This document shows, piece by piece, positions 24,415 to 33,323 of a stretch of DNA of 64,000 nt. Origin of the DNA: Flavobacterium sp. NRK1 (GTDB lineage: Bacteria > Bacteroidota > Bacteroidia > Flavobacteriales > Flavobacteriaceae). The notes below the pieces were generated by a model. That model did not search any database. It saw nothing but the letters and a program-made list of their open reading frames with translations, and was not told where the DNA came from. Location of the stretch: assembly GCF_024054175.1 (NCBI RefSeq), contig NZ_JAMXLA010000001.1, positions 1,468,250-1,532,249 of the forward strand, given 5' to 3'. Both the position numbers and the translations under genes were made by a program. The number at the start of each line of letters is the position of its first letter. The stretch's first letter is position 1.

Positions 24415-25346
24415 AAGTTATGCTCTTTAAAATAAGCTAATGATTCCTGCCTGTCTATTTCAAGTTGTTGTTTTAAAGCTTCAAACGATTCAAATTTTAT
24501 CTCGTCTCTAAGTCTGTGGTATATACGAACATTTACTTTTTTACCGTAAATATCCTGATTAAAGTTGTGGTAATGCACTTCAATAGTCGTTCCGGTTCCG
24601 TTTACTGTAGGGCGAGTACCTATATTCATCATGCCGTAAATGGTTTTTCCGTCTATTTCAGATGACACTACATACACACCATTTGCAGGGATAAGTTTAT
24701 AATTCTCGGAAGGTTCTATATTTGCAGTAGGAAAATTTATAGTTCTGCCCAATTGTTTTCCCTTTACAACTGTTCCGTTTATAAAATAAGGGTAACCTAA
24801 AAAATTATTTGCGGTTTCTATATTGCCTTCAGTTAAAGCATTTCTTATTTTGGTAGAGCTGACGGAAATTTCGTTTACTGAAAGTGCAGATATTTTATCT
24901 ACTTCAAAACCGTATTCTTCTCCAAAAAGAATAAGATCATCTATAGTTGCCGTTCGGTTACGGCCAAAACGATGGTCATGGCCTATTATTATTTTTGAGA
25001 TATTAAGTTTGTCTACCAGTATGTTCTTTACAAATTCTTCAGCAGTAAGCCTTGAAAAAGCCATATCAAAGGCATGTATAATCAGGTTGTCTACCCCTTC
25101 TTTTTCAAGCAGGGTGGCCTTTTCATCTATAGTATTAAGAAGTTTTAAATCGCTATTTTGCTGCAGCACCATTCGCGGATGCGGAAAAAATGTAAGTACC
25201 ACACTTTCACATCCTGAAGATCTGCTGCTTCTTATAAGTTTGTCCAGTATGCTTTTATGGCCTTTGTGCACGCCATCAAAAGTGCCTAAGGTAACAATTG
25301 TTTTTGTAGCTGAGCTGAACTCCTGTATTGAATTGTAAATTTTCAA
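24411..25346 (-). CDS. ribF: Bifunctional riboflavin kinase / FAD synthetase
   Basis: Converts riboflavin to FMN and FMN to FAD. The 311-residue protein has the N-terminal nucleotidyltransferase domain (TLGTFDGVHKGHKSIL, near residue 20; GHDHRFGRNR near 120; SSTKIRNAL near 165) and the C-terminal flavokinase domain (PYFINGTVVKGKQLGRTINF, NGVYVV, MMNIGTRPTV). The length is typical. It is the first gene of a two-gene unit with the HTTM protein and has a promoter-like element 20 bases upstream. Confidence 0.95.
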   Translation of the reverse strand: MKIYNSIQEFSSATKTIVTLGTFDGVHKGHKSILDKLIRSSRSSGCESVVLTFFPHPRMVLQQNSDLKLLNTIDEKATLLEKEGVDNLIIHAFDMAFSRLTAEEFVKNILVDKLNISKIIIGHDHRFGRNRTATIDDLILFGEEYGFEVDKISALSVNEISVSSTKIRNALTEGNIETANNFLGYPYFINGTVVKGKQLGRTINFPTANIEPSENYKLIPANGVYVVSSEIDGKTIYGMMNIGTRPTVNGTGTTIEVHYHNFNQDIYGKKVNVRIYHRLRDEIKFESFEALKQQLEIDRQESLAYFKEHNL

Positions 25347-25365
25347 ACCTATTCTATATGTTTCG

Positions 25366-25373
25366 CAAATTTA
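25366..25373 (-). promoter_or_regulatory. Candidate ribF promoter
   Basis: The minus strand reads TAAATTTG, an exact TAnnTTTG match, 19 bases before the ribF ATG at 25346. Confidence 0.5.
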
Positions 25374-25457
25374 ACCATCTGTATTCAATTAAATTATTTC
25401 TCATTCAAAAAAATAAGGAATAATTCACAGTTTGCTTTCAAAAAGTTAAAAGCAGGC

Positions 25458-25964
25458 TTATTTTAAAGTTATAATTACTGATTTTGTTTTTTGTGAATCT
25501 ACCAATTCGGGTAATTCTATTTGGAGCTTATTATTTTTAAAGCTAATACTGCCTTGTTCAACTTTATAAATTCCTGCTTTGCCACGACAAAAACATTGTA
25601 CATTAAAAAGCATTTTTATCTTTTGAAGATCCTTTCCTGTATAATTAAATTCTTTACCCTTATCGGTTTCAAAAATTATTGTTTCGCTGTAACCGGCATC
25701 CTGTAATGTAGGGTCTGTTATTTTACGGAAGGTATATTTCACTACAGTTTTGCCTTTTATATCCTCAAGGTTATAATAAACGTGCCCCGTATCGTCTGTT
25801 TTTACCAAAATGCTTTTGTTCTCTAAAACTTCGAATAAGCAATCTGTTTTTTCCGGACACGATGTTTCTATAGTATAACTTTTTCCGGATAAAGAAGTAC
25901 TTTTTTTAGCCGTGCAACCATATAATGCTATAATATAAAGAGAGAGTAAAATTGTCTTTTTCAT
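25458..25964 (-). CDS. Putative lipoprotein
   Basis: A 168-residue protein from ATG 25964 (MKKTILLSLYIIALYGCTAK). The hydrophobic segment ends in a lipobox-like LYGC, so it is probably a lipid-anchored envelope protein. The frame extends five codons further upstream, but the MKK start gives the better signal. The mature part is small, mostly beta and polar, with cysteine pairs (CPEKTDC, CFC). No known domain is recognised. It is a single gene between ribF and the divergent metalloprotease. Confidence 0.65.
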   Translation of the reverse strand: MKKTILLSLYIIALYGCTAKKSTSLSGKSYTIETSCPEKTDCLFEVLENKSILVKTDDTGHVYYNLEDIKGKTVVKYTFRKITDPTLQDAGYSETIIFETDKGKEFNYTGKDLQKIKMLFNVQCFCRGKAGIYKVEQGSISFKNNKLQIELPELVDSQKTKSVIITLK

Positions 25965-25994
25965 ATTATAAATGTACAAATTTTAATATCACGG

Positions 25995-26002
25995 CAAATT
26001 TA
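25995..26002 (-). promoter_or_regulatory. Candidate promoter of the lipoprotein gene
   Basis: The minus strand reads TAAATTTG, an exact TAnnTTTG match, 30 bases before the ATG at 25964. Confidence 0.45.
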
Positions 26003-26047
26003 AAAGCAAACAAGGGTTATTAATAACTATATAAGGATGTTAAAATA

Positions 26048-26076
26048 TTGTTATGTTGTGTAAATTATTATCTTCG
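26048..26076 (+). promoter_or_regulatory. Candidate promoter of the secreted metalloprotease
   Basis: TTG at 26048-26050 and TATCTTCG at 26069-26076 (one mismatch to TAnnTTTG) are spaced by 18 bases. The predicted start of transcription is about 18 bases before the ATG. Confidence 0.35.
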
Positions 26077-26099
26077 TAATCTGTGAAAATTAAAATTTT

Positions 26100-29000
26100 A
26101 TGAAAAAAAGAATACTTTTAGTTGTGGCTTTTGTCATGTTCTTAAGTGCTGGCTATGCTCAAAATGCAATCTGGACTAAAACAGACGGGCGTGATGTGTC
26201 TAAAGATAAACTTTTGGACAGAATGTCTACCCCTTCACACTACCATCTGTTTCATTTAAATCTGCAAACACTTAAGGGGCAGCTCGCAAACGCTCCTATG
26301 CGGGGCAATAAGCTTTCGTCTAAAGTTATATTACAATTCCCAAATGGTGATGGAGAACTTAAAAGCTTCAAGATTTATGAAGCACCGGTAATGCAGGGAG
26401 GTTTGGCTGCAAAATATCCTGATATGAAATCGTATGTTGGGCAGGGAGTTGAAAATCCAACTGAAATTATACGTTTCAGTATAACAATGTACGGGCTGCA
26501 TAATATGATGTTTACTGATGATGGTACATCATATACAGATCCTTACACTAAAGATAAACAAATCTATATAGTATATAAAAGAGCGGCTGTAGAACCAAGG
26601 GCTTTTAGATGTGGCGTTACCGATGCTGCTCCTAAAAAGAAAAATAATCCTCAGACAACAACACTTAGTGAAACAGCTACAGATGGTGTTTTACGCACTT
26701 ACCGACTGGCAATGGCCTGTACTATAGAGTATGCTGCTTTTCATATAGATGCTGCCGGCCTTAGCGGAGGTACAACTGCTGAGAAAACGGAAGCCGTGCT
26801 TGCTGCAATGAATGTTACCGTAACAAGGGTAAACAGTGTGTATGAAAGGGATTTTTCTATTTCATTACAGCTTATAGATAATAATGACCAGCTTATTTTT
26901 ATTGATTCAGATAATTTTGATAATGAAAATACAGATAATGCATTGCTTGATCAAAGCCAGGATGCTATAGATAATATTGTTGGTTTTGACAGTTATGATA
27001 TTGGGCATGTTGTAAGTACAGGCGGCGGCGGTGTAGCACAATTATATTCACCATGTTCTGATAGTAAAGCAAGAGGTATTACCGGTTTATATGCTCCCGT
27101 AGGAGATCCTTATGATATTGATTTTGTGGCTCACGAAATGGGACACCAGTTTGGAGGCAATCATACTTTTAATAATAGCTGTGATGGTAACCGTAATGAT
27201 GGCACTGCCTATGAAACGGGTAGCGGAACCACTATTATGGCTTATGCAGGTGTTTGTTTCCCAAGTGTACAGGATCATTCAGATGCTCATTTTCATAAAA
27301 ACAGTATTACTGAAATTACTGACTTCATGAAAAACTGGGGTAACTGTTCTGAAAATACTGAAACAGGAAACGCTGCACCGTATGCCGATGCGGGCTCTGA
27401 TTATGTAATACCTAAGGGTACTCCTTTTATTTTGAAAGGAAATGCTACCGATGAAGATAACGACGCCATGACTTACTGCTGGGAACAAATGGATTTAGAG
27501 ATTACAGTACAGCCACCGGTAGCAGATGCTGTTGAAGGCCCTAACTTCCGTTCACTGCCGCCAAAAGACAGTCCTGAAAGATACATGCCGTCACTAAGTG
27601 CTGTACTAGCCAATAATCTGGCGCCTACGTGGGAAGTAGTATCTAATGTAGCACGTACCTTTAATTTTGCTTTTACAGTAAGAGATAATAATCCGCTTGG
27701 CGGGCAGACTGCTTATGATGATATGCAGGTAACGGTATCTGGTGGAGCAGGTCCGTTTTTGGTAACCGCACCAAACACCAATGTGCTATGGCAGGCAGGA
27801 AGTAACCAAACAGTTACCTGGGATGTTGCAGGTACTACAGAAAATGGAGTAAATACAGCCTATGTAGATATTCTTTTTTCTAACGATGGCGGGCAGACTT
27901 ATCCTGTTGTGCTTGCATCTAAAGTACCGAACGATGGTAGTGAAGTAATAACGGTACCTACTTCTGCCGGATCTAATAAAAGAATAATGGTTAGAGCTTA
28001 TGGCAATATTTTTTATGACCTTTCCAATACTAACTTCACGGTTACAGCTGCTTCTGCAACTATAGCTATAGCTGTTGATGGTGAACAAAATAAAAATGGA
28101 TGTAAAGACGGCGAAGTTAATTATTCATTGTTCTATCAGGCATTAGCAGGTTTTACAGGGGAAACTACTTTTTCTGCAACGGGTAATCCGGAAGGAAGCA
28201 CGATAAGTTTCGATCAGGAAACTATGAATACTACAGGTGTTGTAACTTTAACTATTTCGGTGCCGGATGCTGTTGAAGCAGGGTTTTATGCTATGACTGT
28301 TACGGCTACATCCGGAGATGTCACTAAAACAGCTAACTTATATCTTAATGTGATAGATACTAATTTTGGCACTGTAATTCTTACTTCTCCTGCCAATGGC
28401 GCAGAGCAGATTGTGAACAGGGTTAAACTTATGTGGGAAAATGTTGCAGGTGCAACAGCTTATGAGGTTGAAGTTGCTGCAGATGACACTTTTGAAAATA
28501 TAATTGAGGAGCAGACTGTAATGACTAATAATTTGGTAGTTACACTTAATGAGCTTTCAGATTATTACTGGAGAGTAAAACCGATAAATGAAACATGCTC
28601 AGGAGCTACAAGTGAATCATTTATGTTTAGAACCGGGGAAACCACATGTGCAGAATCTGTTTCTGCTAATGTACCTGTTACTATATCTGATTCTTCTTCT
28701 GTAACAGTAAATTCTACATTAACTATCACAGGTACAGAACCAATAAGCAGATTGACTGTAGATTTGGAAATCAATCATACGTGGGTAAGTGATCTTACAG
28801 TAGTACTTAAAAGCCCAACAGGTACGCAGGCTACACTTTTCCAGAATGTTTGCCCGCAATCTATAGATGTTGATGCTGTTTTTGATGATTACGGAACAGC
28901 ATTGGTATGCGGTTCTACTCCGGCTATATCGGGAATGGTTATTCCGTTAGAAGCACTATCTGTATTTAATGGAGAATCTCCTGAAGGTGTCTGGACGCTT

Positions 29001-29354
29001 ACAATTAATGATAATTTTGAACAGGACGGAGGTCAGCTTGCCAGCTGGTCACTAAATATATGCAATACTTATGAGCCGGAAGTAGCAGGATTACAGAGCG
29101 CTGTTTTTGCAGGTCTTAGTATATATCCTAATCCTAACAAAGGCGATTTTACCATTAGGTTTACCTCAGCGACAGGTAATGACATTAAAGTTTCGGTTTA
29201 CGACATGAGGGGCAGGCAGTTACTTGATAAAGCATTTGCTAATACGGGACTTATAGAACAGTCCTTGTCTTTAGGAAATGTTCAGTCAGGTGTTTACCTG
29301 GTAAATATTCAGGACGGAGAAAGTATAGTTACCAAAAAGATTATTATACAATAA
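26100..29354 (+). CDS. Secreted reprolysin-like zinc metalloprotease with P-domain and T9SS tail
   Basis: A 1084-residue T9SS cargo. In order: a signal peptide (to about residue 20, SAGYAQ), a propeptide-like region, and a metzincin protease domain with zinc site HEMGHQFGGNH (His345, His349, His355) and a Met-turn TIMAYAG near 377. Then come Ig-like/PKD-like beta domains (about 420-750), a fibronectin-III-like domain (about 760-850), and a proprotein-convertase P-domain (about 850-990, LEINHTWVSDLTVVLKSPTG and GVWTLTINDNFEQDGG). Last is a type A sorting domain (IYPNPNKGDFTI ... VNIQDGESIVTKKIIIQ). It most likely degrades extracellular protein. The next gene begins 30 bases after it. Confidence 0.92.
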   Translation: MKKRILLVVAFVMFLSAGYAQNAIWTKTDGRDVSKDKLLDRMSTPSHYHLFHLNLQTLKGQLANAPMRGNKLSSKVILQFPNGDGELKSFKIYEAPVMQGGLAAKYPDMKSYVGQGVENPTEIIRFSITMYGLHNMMFTDDGTSYTDPYTKDKQIYIVYKRAAVEPRAFRCGVTDAAPKKKNNPQTTTLSETATDGVLRTYRLAMACTIEYAAFHIDAAGLSGGTTAEKTEAVLAAMNVTVTRVNSVYERDFSISLQLIDNNDQLIFIDSDNFDNENTDNALLDQSQDAIDNIVGFDSYDIGHVVSTGGGGVAQLYSPCSDSKARGITGLYAPVGDPYDIDFVAHEMGHQFGGNHTFNNSCDGNRNDGTAYETGSGTTIMAYAGVCFPSVQDHSDAHFHKNSITEITDFMKNWGNCSENTETGNAAPYADAGSDYVIPKGTPFILKGNATDEDNDAMTYCWEQMDLEITVQPPVADAVEGPNFRSLPPKDSPERYMPSLSAVLANNLAPTWEVVSNVARTFNFAFTVRDNNPLGGQTAYDDMQVTVSGGAGPFLVTAPNTNVLWQAGSNQTVTWDVAGTTENGVNTAYVDILFSNDGGQTYPVVLASKVPNDGSEVITVPTSAGSNKRIMVRAYGNIFYDLSNTNFTVTAASATIAIAVDGEQNKNGCKDGEVNYSLFYQALAGFTGETTFSATGNPEGSTISFDQETMNTTGVVTLTISVPDAVEAGFYAMTVTATSGDVTKTANLYLNVIDTNFGTVILTSPANGAEQIVNRVKLMWENVAGATAYEVEVAADDTFENIIEEQTVMTNNLVVTLNELSDYYWRVKPINETCSGATSESFMFRTGETTCAESVSANVPVTISDSSSVTVNSTLTITGTEPISRLTVDLEINHTWVSDLTVVLKSPTGTQATLFQNVCPQSIDVDAVFDDYGTALVCGSTPAISGMVIPLEALSVFNGESPEGVWTLTINDNFEQDGGQLASWSLNICNTYEPEVAGLQSAVFAGLSIYPNPNKGDFTIRFTSATGNDIKVSVYDMRGRQLLDKAFANTGLIEQSLSLGNVQSGVYLVNIQDGESIVTKKIIIQ

Positions 29355-29383
29355 TGAAAGGATGATAAGAATTTTTCCAGGTT

Positions 29384-30103
29384 ATGAAAATAAGCAAAAC
29401 AGTAACAATTATATTATTGCAAATAGCATTTCATTCCTTTGGACAATCTGTGCGGATTGATACTTTATTACTTCCGCGCATAGAAAAATCCACATCTAAT
29501 TCTAACCCGTTTAAATTTCCTGAAATTAGAACAGGGAATCAAAACATTGATAAAAAAATAAATGCACAGTTAAGGAGAGATTATTTCAGCGATGGTAATG
29601 GAGGTTTAAAACCTGAGTCAGAATGGGTAGATGAAAGCCTATTCTATATTGATTTTGCAGTTACATTCAATAAAAAAGGTGTTTTATCTCTAAATATCAG
29701 TATGGAAAGCTGTGGGGCATATTGTACTAATTGGACAAATTATTATAATTATTCAACTCTCACAGGAGAGCAATTAAGTATAAATGATATTATTGATTTT
29801 TCGGATAATTTTAAACACAGGATAATTAATGATAAGGATCTTCAGTTTTTAAAACAAAAGGAAGAATTGGAAGTGATGAGGCATGATACACATTCGGGAC
29901 TTGACGAAGAAAGTTTCAAATGGGCGCTGGAGAATTATCAAAATTGCCAAGAATCATTTGAAATTAATGAATTTGCTTTATACAATGATTATTTGCAGAT
30001 AATATATGAATGTCATTTGCCACGAATGATTCAGAACCTTAATCCGGTTATAGTATTAAAATACAAATTTGAGGATCTTAAAAACTTAAAAATAGAACCC
30101 TAA
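29384..30103 (+). CDS. Secreted DUF3298-like hypothetical protein
   Basis: A 239-residue exported protein with signal peptide (MKISKTVTIILLQIAFHSFG). The body contains a strand pattern reminiscent of DUF3298/RsiV-type domains: V-T-F-N-K-K-G-V-L-S-L, then Y-Y-N-Y-S-T-L-T-G-E-Q-L-S-I-N-D-I-I (strands plus a 'set-up of a domain' hairpin). The assignment rests on this pattern only. It lies 30 bases after the metalloprotease and is probably co-transcribed with it. The DNA just after its stop holds a remnant of a T9SS tail similar to that of the protease. Confidence 0.6.
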   Translation: MKISKTVTIILLQIAFHSFGQSVRIDTLLLPRIEKSTSNSNPFKFPEIRTGNQNIDKKINAQLRRDYFSDGNGGLKPESEWVDESLFYIDFAVTFNKKGVLSLNISMESCGAYCTNWTNYYNYSTLTGEQLSINDIIDFSDNFKHRIINDKDLQFLKQKEELEVMRHDTHSGLDEESFKWALENYQNCQESFEINEFALYNDYLQIIYECHLPRMIQNLNPVIVLKYKFEDLKNLKIEP

Positions 30104-30130
30104 AGTTGTGGTTCTTTAATATAGTTGCCA

Positions 30131-30199
30131 GTGTTTTTCCGTGTGAATATTCCGGGCGGAGATAGTAAAATTAACAAAGAGATTATAAAAATAAAATAG
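30131..30199 (+). pseudogene. Vestige of a T9SS type A C-terminal domain
   Basis: An open stretch of 22 codons with a TAG stop reads VFFRVNIPGGDSKINKEIIK and two more residues. It aligns with the end of the metalloprotease (VYLVNIQDGESIVTKKIIIQ) both in protein and in DNA. It has no start codon and sits alone 27 bases after the secreted hypothetical protein. It looks like the tail of a lost cargo gene, or the displaced end of a duplicated protease. Confidence 0.5.
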
Positions 30200-30224
30200 G
30201 GATGCTTTCACAGCATCCTATTTT
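30193..30224. terminator. Bidirectional terminator between the protease operon and pth
   Basis: AAAATAGG-G-ATGCT and AGCATCCTATTTT pair over 13 bp with one bulged G. A-rich and T-rich flanks on both sides suit the two converging transcription units. It overlaps the last bases of the pth stop codon. Confidence 0.75.
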
Positions 30225-30846
30225 ATTTTCCGTTAAAACTACTCATTGTATTAGCAAGTCCCGAGAGCACGAACGATTTTACTGCTTCAGCTGATGTATC
30301 AAGCCTTTCAGATAGTTTTGTTTTTTCTTCTTCATTCCATTCTCCCAGTACGTAATCTACCTGTTTGCCTTTTTTAAATTCATCGCTAATGCCAAATCTA
30401 AAACGAGGATAATCGGCAGTATTAAGTAGCTGTTGTGTACTTTTAAGTCCGTTATGTCCGCCGTCGCTGCCTTTTGCCTTTATGCGAATGGTGCCAAAAG
30501 GAAGGTTAAGGTCGTCGGTAATAACCAAAAGATTTTCCAAAGGTATGTTTTCCTTATCCAGCCAGTATTTAATAGCCTTTCCGCTAAGGTTCATGTAGGT
30601 ATTTGGTTTAAGTAAAAACAAAGTTCTGCCTTTAATCTTAACTTCCGCCATAGCACCTAGTTTTGCAGTTTCAAAAGAACTGCCTTCCTGCTGTGCAATC
30701 CTGTCTACTACCTTAAAACCTATATTATGGCGTGTATTTACATATTCTGCACCTATATTACCAAGGCCTACAATAAGGTATTTTTTCATTGGGTCTGTAA
30801 TTTCTTGATTTCCTTTTTTATTAAAAAGTGAGGTTAACCATTTCAT
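30223..30846 (-). CDS. pth: Peptidyl-tRNA hydrolase
   Basis: Releases tRNA from prematurely dropped peptidyl-tRNA. From ATG 30846 it has 207 residues: a short basic N-terminal extension (MKWLTSLFNKKGNQ) followed by the Pth core (KKYLIVGLGNIGAEYVNTRH, catalytic His40 in TRHNIGF, LLKPNTYMNLSG, TDDLNLPFG, GGHNGLKS, FRFGIS). A later methionine at residue 20 would give the core alone. A -7 promoter element ends 5 bases upstream of ATG 30846, which suggests a leaderless message from that start. Confidence 0.93.
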   Translation of the reverse strand: MKWLTSLFNKKGNQEITDPMKKYLIVGLGNIGAEYVNTRHNIGFKVVDRIAQQEGSSFETAKLGAMAEVKIKGRTLFLLKPNTYMNLSGKAIKYWLDKENIPLENLLVITDDLNLPFGTIRIKAKGSDGGHNGLKSTQQLLNTADYPRFRFGISDEFKKGKQVDYVLGEWNEEEKTKLSERLDTSAEAVKSFVLSGLANTMSSFNGK

Positions 30847-30851
30847 GAGTG

Positions 30852-30859
30852 CAAAAGTA
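30852..30859 (-). promoter_or_regulatory. Candidate pth promoter (leaderless)
   Basis: The minus strand reads TACTTTTG, an exact TAnnTTTG match ending 5 bases before the pth ATG. The usual distance to the first transcribed base puts it at or beside the start codon. Confidence 0.45.
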
Positions 30860-30903
30860 ATATTATTTGTTTGATTTGGTAATCTCAAAATCTATTGCAA
30901 TAA

Positions 30904-30930
30904 AAAAGCGTCCCTTTTGAGGACGCTTTT
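30904..30930 (-). terminator. rplY terminator
   Basis: AAAAGCGTCC (30904-30913) and GGACGCTTTT (30921-30930) form a perfect 10-bp stem. The minus-strand RNA ends in UUUUUU. It lies 21 bases past the rplY stop and separates it from pth. Confidence 0.9.
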
Positions 30931-30951
30931 GGTATATGAGAAAATAATGAA

Positions 30952-31560
30952 TTATTTTTTCTTTCCTTTTGCAGGAGCTTTTGCAGCTTTTGCAGCTTCC
31001 TGAGCAGCTTTCATAGCAGCACGTGAAATTCTTACCTGTGCAACAACAGTGTTGTCCGGGTGAAGTAATTTGTAGTTTTCAGCAGGAAGTTTAGTAACAT
31101 AAAGTTTGTTACCCATTTCAAGCTCAGTAATGTCTGCTTCAACAAAGTCAGGCAGGTTTGCAGGTAAAGCTCTAACTTTAAGTTTACGTTGGTTAAGACG
31201 TAAAACACCACCTGCCATTACACCTTTAGAGTTACCTGTAACTTTAACAGGAACTTCCATAGTGATTTCTTTTTCTGCATTTAGCTCATAGAAATCGATG
31301 TGTAAAATTCTGTCAGATACCGGGTGAAACTGGATATCCTGAAGGATAGCGTTGTAAGTTTTACCGGCAAGGTCAATTACTACAGTGTGTACGTTTGGAG
31401 TGTAAACTAAGCCTTTAAAAGCTTTTTCTTCTGCAGTAAAATGTACTGGCTGATCTCCTCCGTATAACACGCAAGGTACCATTCCAGCATTACGTGCCGC
31501 ACGCGTTGCCGCCTTACCCACGCTTTCTCTTTCAGATCCTTTGATCGTAATTGATTTCAT
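30952..31560 (-). CDS. rplY: Ribosomal protein bL25 (CTC form)
   Basis: A 202-residue 5S rRNA-binding protein of the two-domain L25/CTC type. The N-terminal L25 core ([34 protein letters not shown]) is followed by the TL5 beta domain and a basic Ala/Lys-rich tail ([14 protein letters not shown]). It is preceded by prs with a 32-base gap, an arrangement common in Bacteroidota, and followed by pth after a terminator. Confidence 0.95.
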   Translation of the reverse strand: MKSITIKGSERESVGKAATRAARNAGMVPCVLYGGDQPVHFTAEEKAFKGLVYTPNVHTVVIDLAGKTYNAILQDIQFHPVSDRILHIDFYELNAEKEITMEVPVKVTGNSKGVMAGGVLRLNQRKLKVRALPANLPDFVEADITELEMGNKLYVTKLPAENYKLLHPDNTVVAQVRISRAAMKAAQEAAKAAKAPAKGKKK

Positions 31561-31592
31561 TTGAAATAATTATATAGTTAATAAAAAATAAA

Positions 31593-32534
31593 TTACATTA
31601 TAAACTTCCCGCTTATGGAAGTGTTGTTTTGTACCATGTGCATTACATCTGCAAACAGGTCTGCACAGGTTACAACCCTAATTTTAGAGGTTGATTTTTT
31701 AAGAGGTATGCTGTCTGTAACAATAAGTTCTGTAAGCTTAGAGTTTTCGATTTTCTCGTAAGCATCGCCAGAAAGTATAGCATGTGTGCATATTGCCCTA
31801 ACGCTTAATGCACCTCTTTCTATCATAAGGTCGGCAGCTTTTGCAAGTGTTCCTCCCGTATCTATCATATCATCTACAAGAATAATGTTCTTACCGGTTA
31901 CTTCACCAATAAGCTCCATTGTCTCAATCTTGTTAGCTTCTTTACGCTGCTTGTAGCAAATAACTACATCAGACCCTAAAAATTTAGAGTAAGCATATGC
32001 TCTTTTAGAGCCACCCATATCCGGAGAAGCTATAGTAAGATTCTCAAGGTTAAGGCTCTTAACATAAGGTAAGAAAATAGTAGAAGCAAATAAATGGTCT
32101 ACCGGTTTTTCAAAGAAGCCCTGTATTTGGTCTGCGTGCAGGTCCATAGTCATAATTCTTGTTGCGCCGGCTGCTTCAAGCAGTTTAGCTACAAGTTTAG
32201 CTCCTATAGGTACCCTTGGCTTATCTTTCCTGTCCTGTCTTGCCCATCCGAAGTAAGGTATTACTGCGGTAATGTGCCTGGCAGAAGCCCTTTTTGCAGC
32301 ATCTATCATAAGCAGCAGTTCCATTAGGTTGTCTGATGTTGGAAAAGTAGAGCACACAAGGAAAACTCTTAACCCTCTGATAGATTCTTCAAATGAAGGC
32401 TGAAATTCGCCGTCACTATATGTTGAGAACGTAACTTTACCCAGTTCCGTGCCATAGCTTTTGGCTATTTTTTCGGCCAGGTACACACTTTGAGAACATG
32501 CAAATATTTTTGCTTCGGGCTCGTTGTATGACAT
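31593..32534 (-). CDS. prs: Ribose-phosphate pyrophosphokinase
   Basis: Makes PRPP from ribose 5-phosphate and ATP for nucleotide, histidine and tryptophan synthesis. The 313-residue protein shows the class I landmarks: YSDGEFQPSFEESIRG, PYFGWARQDRKDKPR, the divalent metal site TMDLHADQIQGFF, SPDMGGSKRA, and the PRPP-binding loop ILVDDMIDTGGTL. Its length is standard. It is followed by rplY. Confidence 0.96.
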   Translation of the reverse strand: MSYNEPEAKIFACSQSVYLAEKIAKSYGTELGKVTFSTYSDGEFQPSFEESIRGLRVFLVCSTFPTSDNLMELLLMIDAAKRASARHITAVIPYFGWARQDRKDKPRVPIGAKLVAKLLEAAGATRIMTMDLHADQIQGFFEKPVDHLFASTIFLPYVKSLNLENLTIASPDMGGSKRAYAYSKFLGSDVVICYKQRKEANKIETMELIGEVTGKNIILVDDMIDTGGTLAKAADLMIERGALSVRAICTHAILSGDAYEKIENSKLTELIVTDSIPLKKSTSKIRVVTCADLFADVMHMVQNNTSISGKFIM

Positions 32535-32586
32535 TTTAAATTGTTGTTTTGTAGTTAGTTAGTCTTTAGACCTATATACGAGGGTG

Positions 32587-32594
32587 CAAATTTA
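32587..32594 (-). promoter_or_regulatory. Candidate prs promoter
   Basis: The minus strand reads TAAATTTG, an exact TAnnTTTG match, 53 bases before the prs ATG. It faces away from the tRNA promoter on the other strand. Confidence 0.5.
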
Positions 32595-32658
32595 GGAATT
32601 TAATTGGACTCTAAAAGGAAATTGTAATCTATTTTTACTGAAATTAAATATTTATTTT

Positions 32659-32666
32659 TACATTTG
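32659..32666 (+). promoter_or_regulatory. Candidate tRNA-Leu promoter
   Basis: TACATTTG matches TAnnTTTG exactly, about 70 bases before the tRNA. It diverges from the prs promoter 65 bases away. Confidence 0.5.
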
Positions 32667-32736
32667 CACCCACAAAATGACAGTATCGCTGGTTACTACG
32701 AGAACATTTTGTTGAAATTGATATTCCGATCAATAA

Positions 32737-32816
32737 GCCTGGATGGCGGAATTGGTAGACGCGCACGACTCAAACTCGTGTACTTAGGTGTGTGGGTTCG
32801 ATTCCCACTCCAGGTA
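32737..32816 (+). tRNA. tRNA-Leu (anticodon CAA)
   Basis: A complete cloverleaf can be drawn: acceptor GCCTGGA with TCCAGGT (G-U at the first pair), a D-arm around GGAATTGGTAGAC, an anticodon arm ACGACTCAAACTCGT with CAA in the loop, a variable region near TACTTAGGTGT, and a T-arm GTGGGTTCGATTCCCAC. CCA is not encoded. It is followed by its own terminator. Confidence 0.93.
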
Positions 32817-32819
32817 CTA

Positions 32820-32850
32820 AACCTCTCAGAAATGGGAGGTTTTTTTTATT
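32820..32850 (+). terminator. tRNA-Leu terminator
   Basis: AACCTC (32820-32825) and GAGGTT (32836-32841) close a hairpin followed by a long T-run starting at 32840. Confidence 0.8.
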
Positions 32851-33323
32851 TTTTTTAATCTTCGGAACCACAATCCGAAGGTTAAAAAGTGCCATTAAAA
32901 TTTAAAGCTTAAATTATATATAAAAAAAGGAGCTGTCGTAAAATACAGCCCCTTTATAATAATTGATTGTTGGTTTGTGGTGATCACAAATGTAAAACAT
33001 GCGGGTATGCAAAAACCAGGTAAAAATACCTGATTTTATAACTGAAGGCATTTTTTAACAAAAGGTGTCTTAAACATTCCTTAATCCATGCTTAACACCA
33101 TCATTTGCCAGTAGCTATAAGTTTGCAGATATTATGTAAATGCAAATGAGTATTAAGTGGCCGGTTTCTATATTGTATAGTGTTGTGTGGGCGATAAAAC
33201 CGGAGCTTACAAACTACTGAAAAACAATAATAGTTAGGGTAATTTTGTTTTTTGAAAATGGGAAGGGTCAGCATAATGCCGACCATTTTCTTATTTTGAT
33301 AAACTTTTAAAAACATTATATTT
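32851..33323. other. Non-coding stretch between tRNA-Leu and the arginine operon
   Basis: About 470 bases without a credible gene. It holds a hairpin CTTCGGA/TCCGAAG near 32862-32879, the arginine-operon terminator at 32926-32955, and a larger imperfect hairpin near 33254-33290 (GAAAATGG...CCATTTTC with an inner GTCxGCAT/ATGCxGAC) close to the argH end. Confidence 0.55.
32926..32955 (-). terminator. Likely terminator of the arginine operon
   Basis: AAAGG-A-GCTGT (32926-32936) and ACAGC-C-CCTTT (32945-32955) pair over 10 bp with one mismatch. The minus-strand RNA continues with seven U. It is about 370 bases past argH, so an earlier weak stop is possible. Confidence 0.65.

Noticed and set aside
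32664..32858. A 64-codon frame across the tRNA-Leu gene
   Set aside because: It lies over the tRNA and its terminator and has no coding character.
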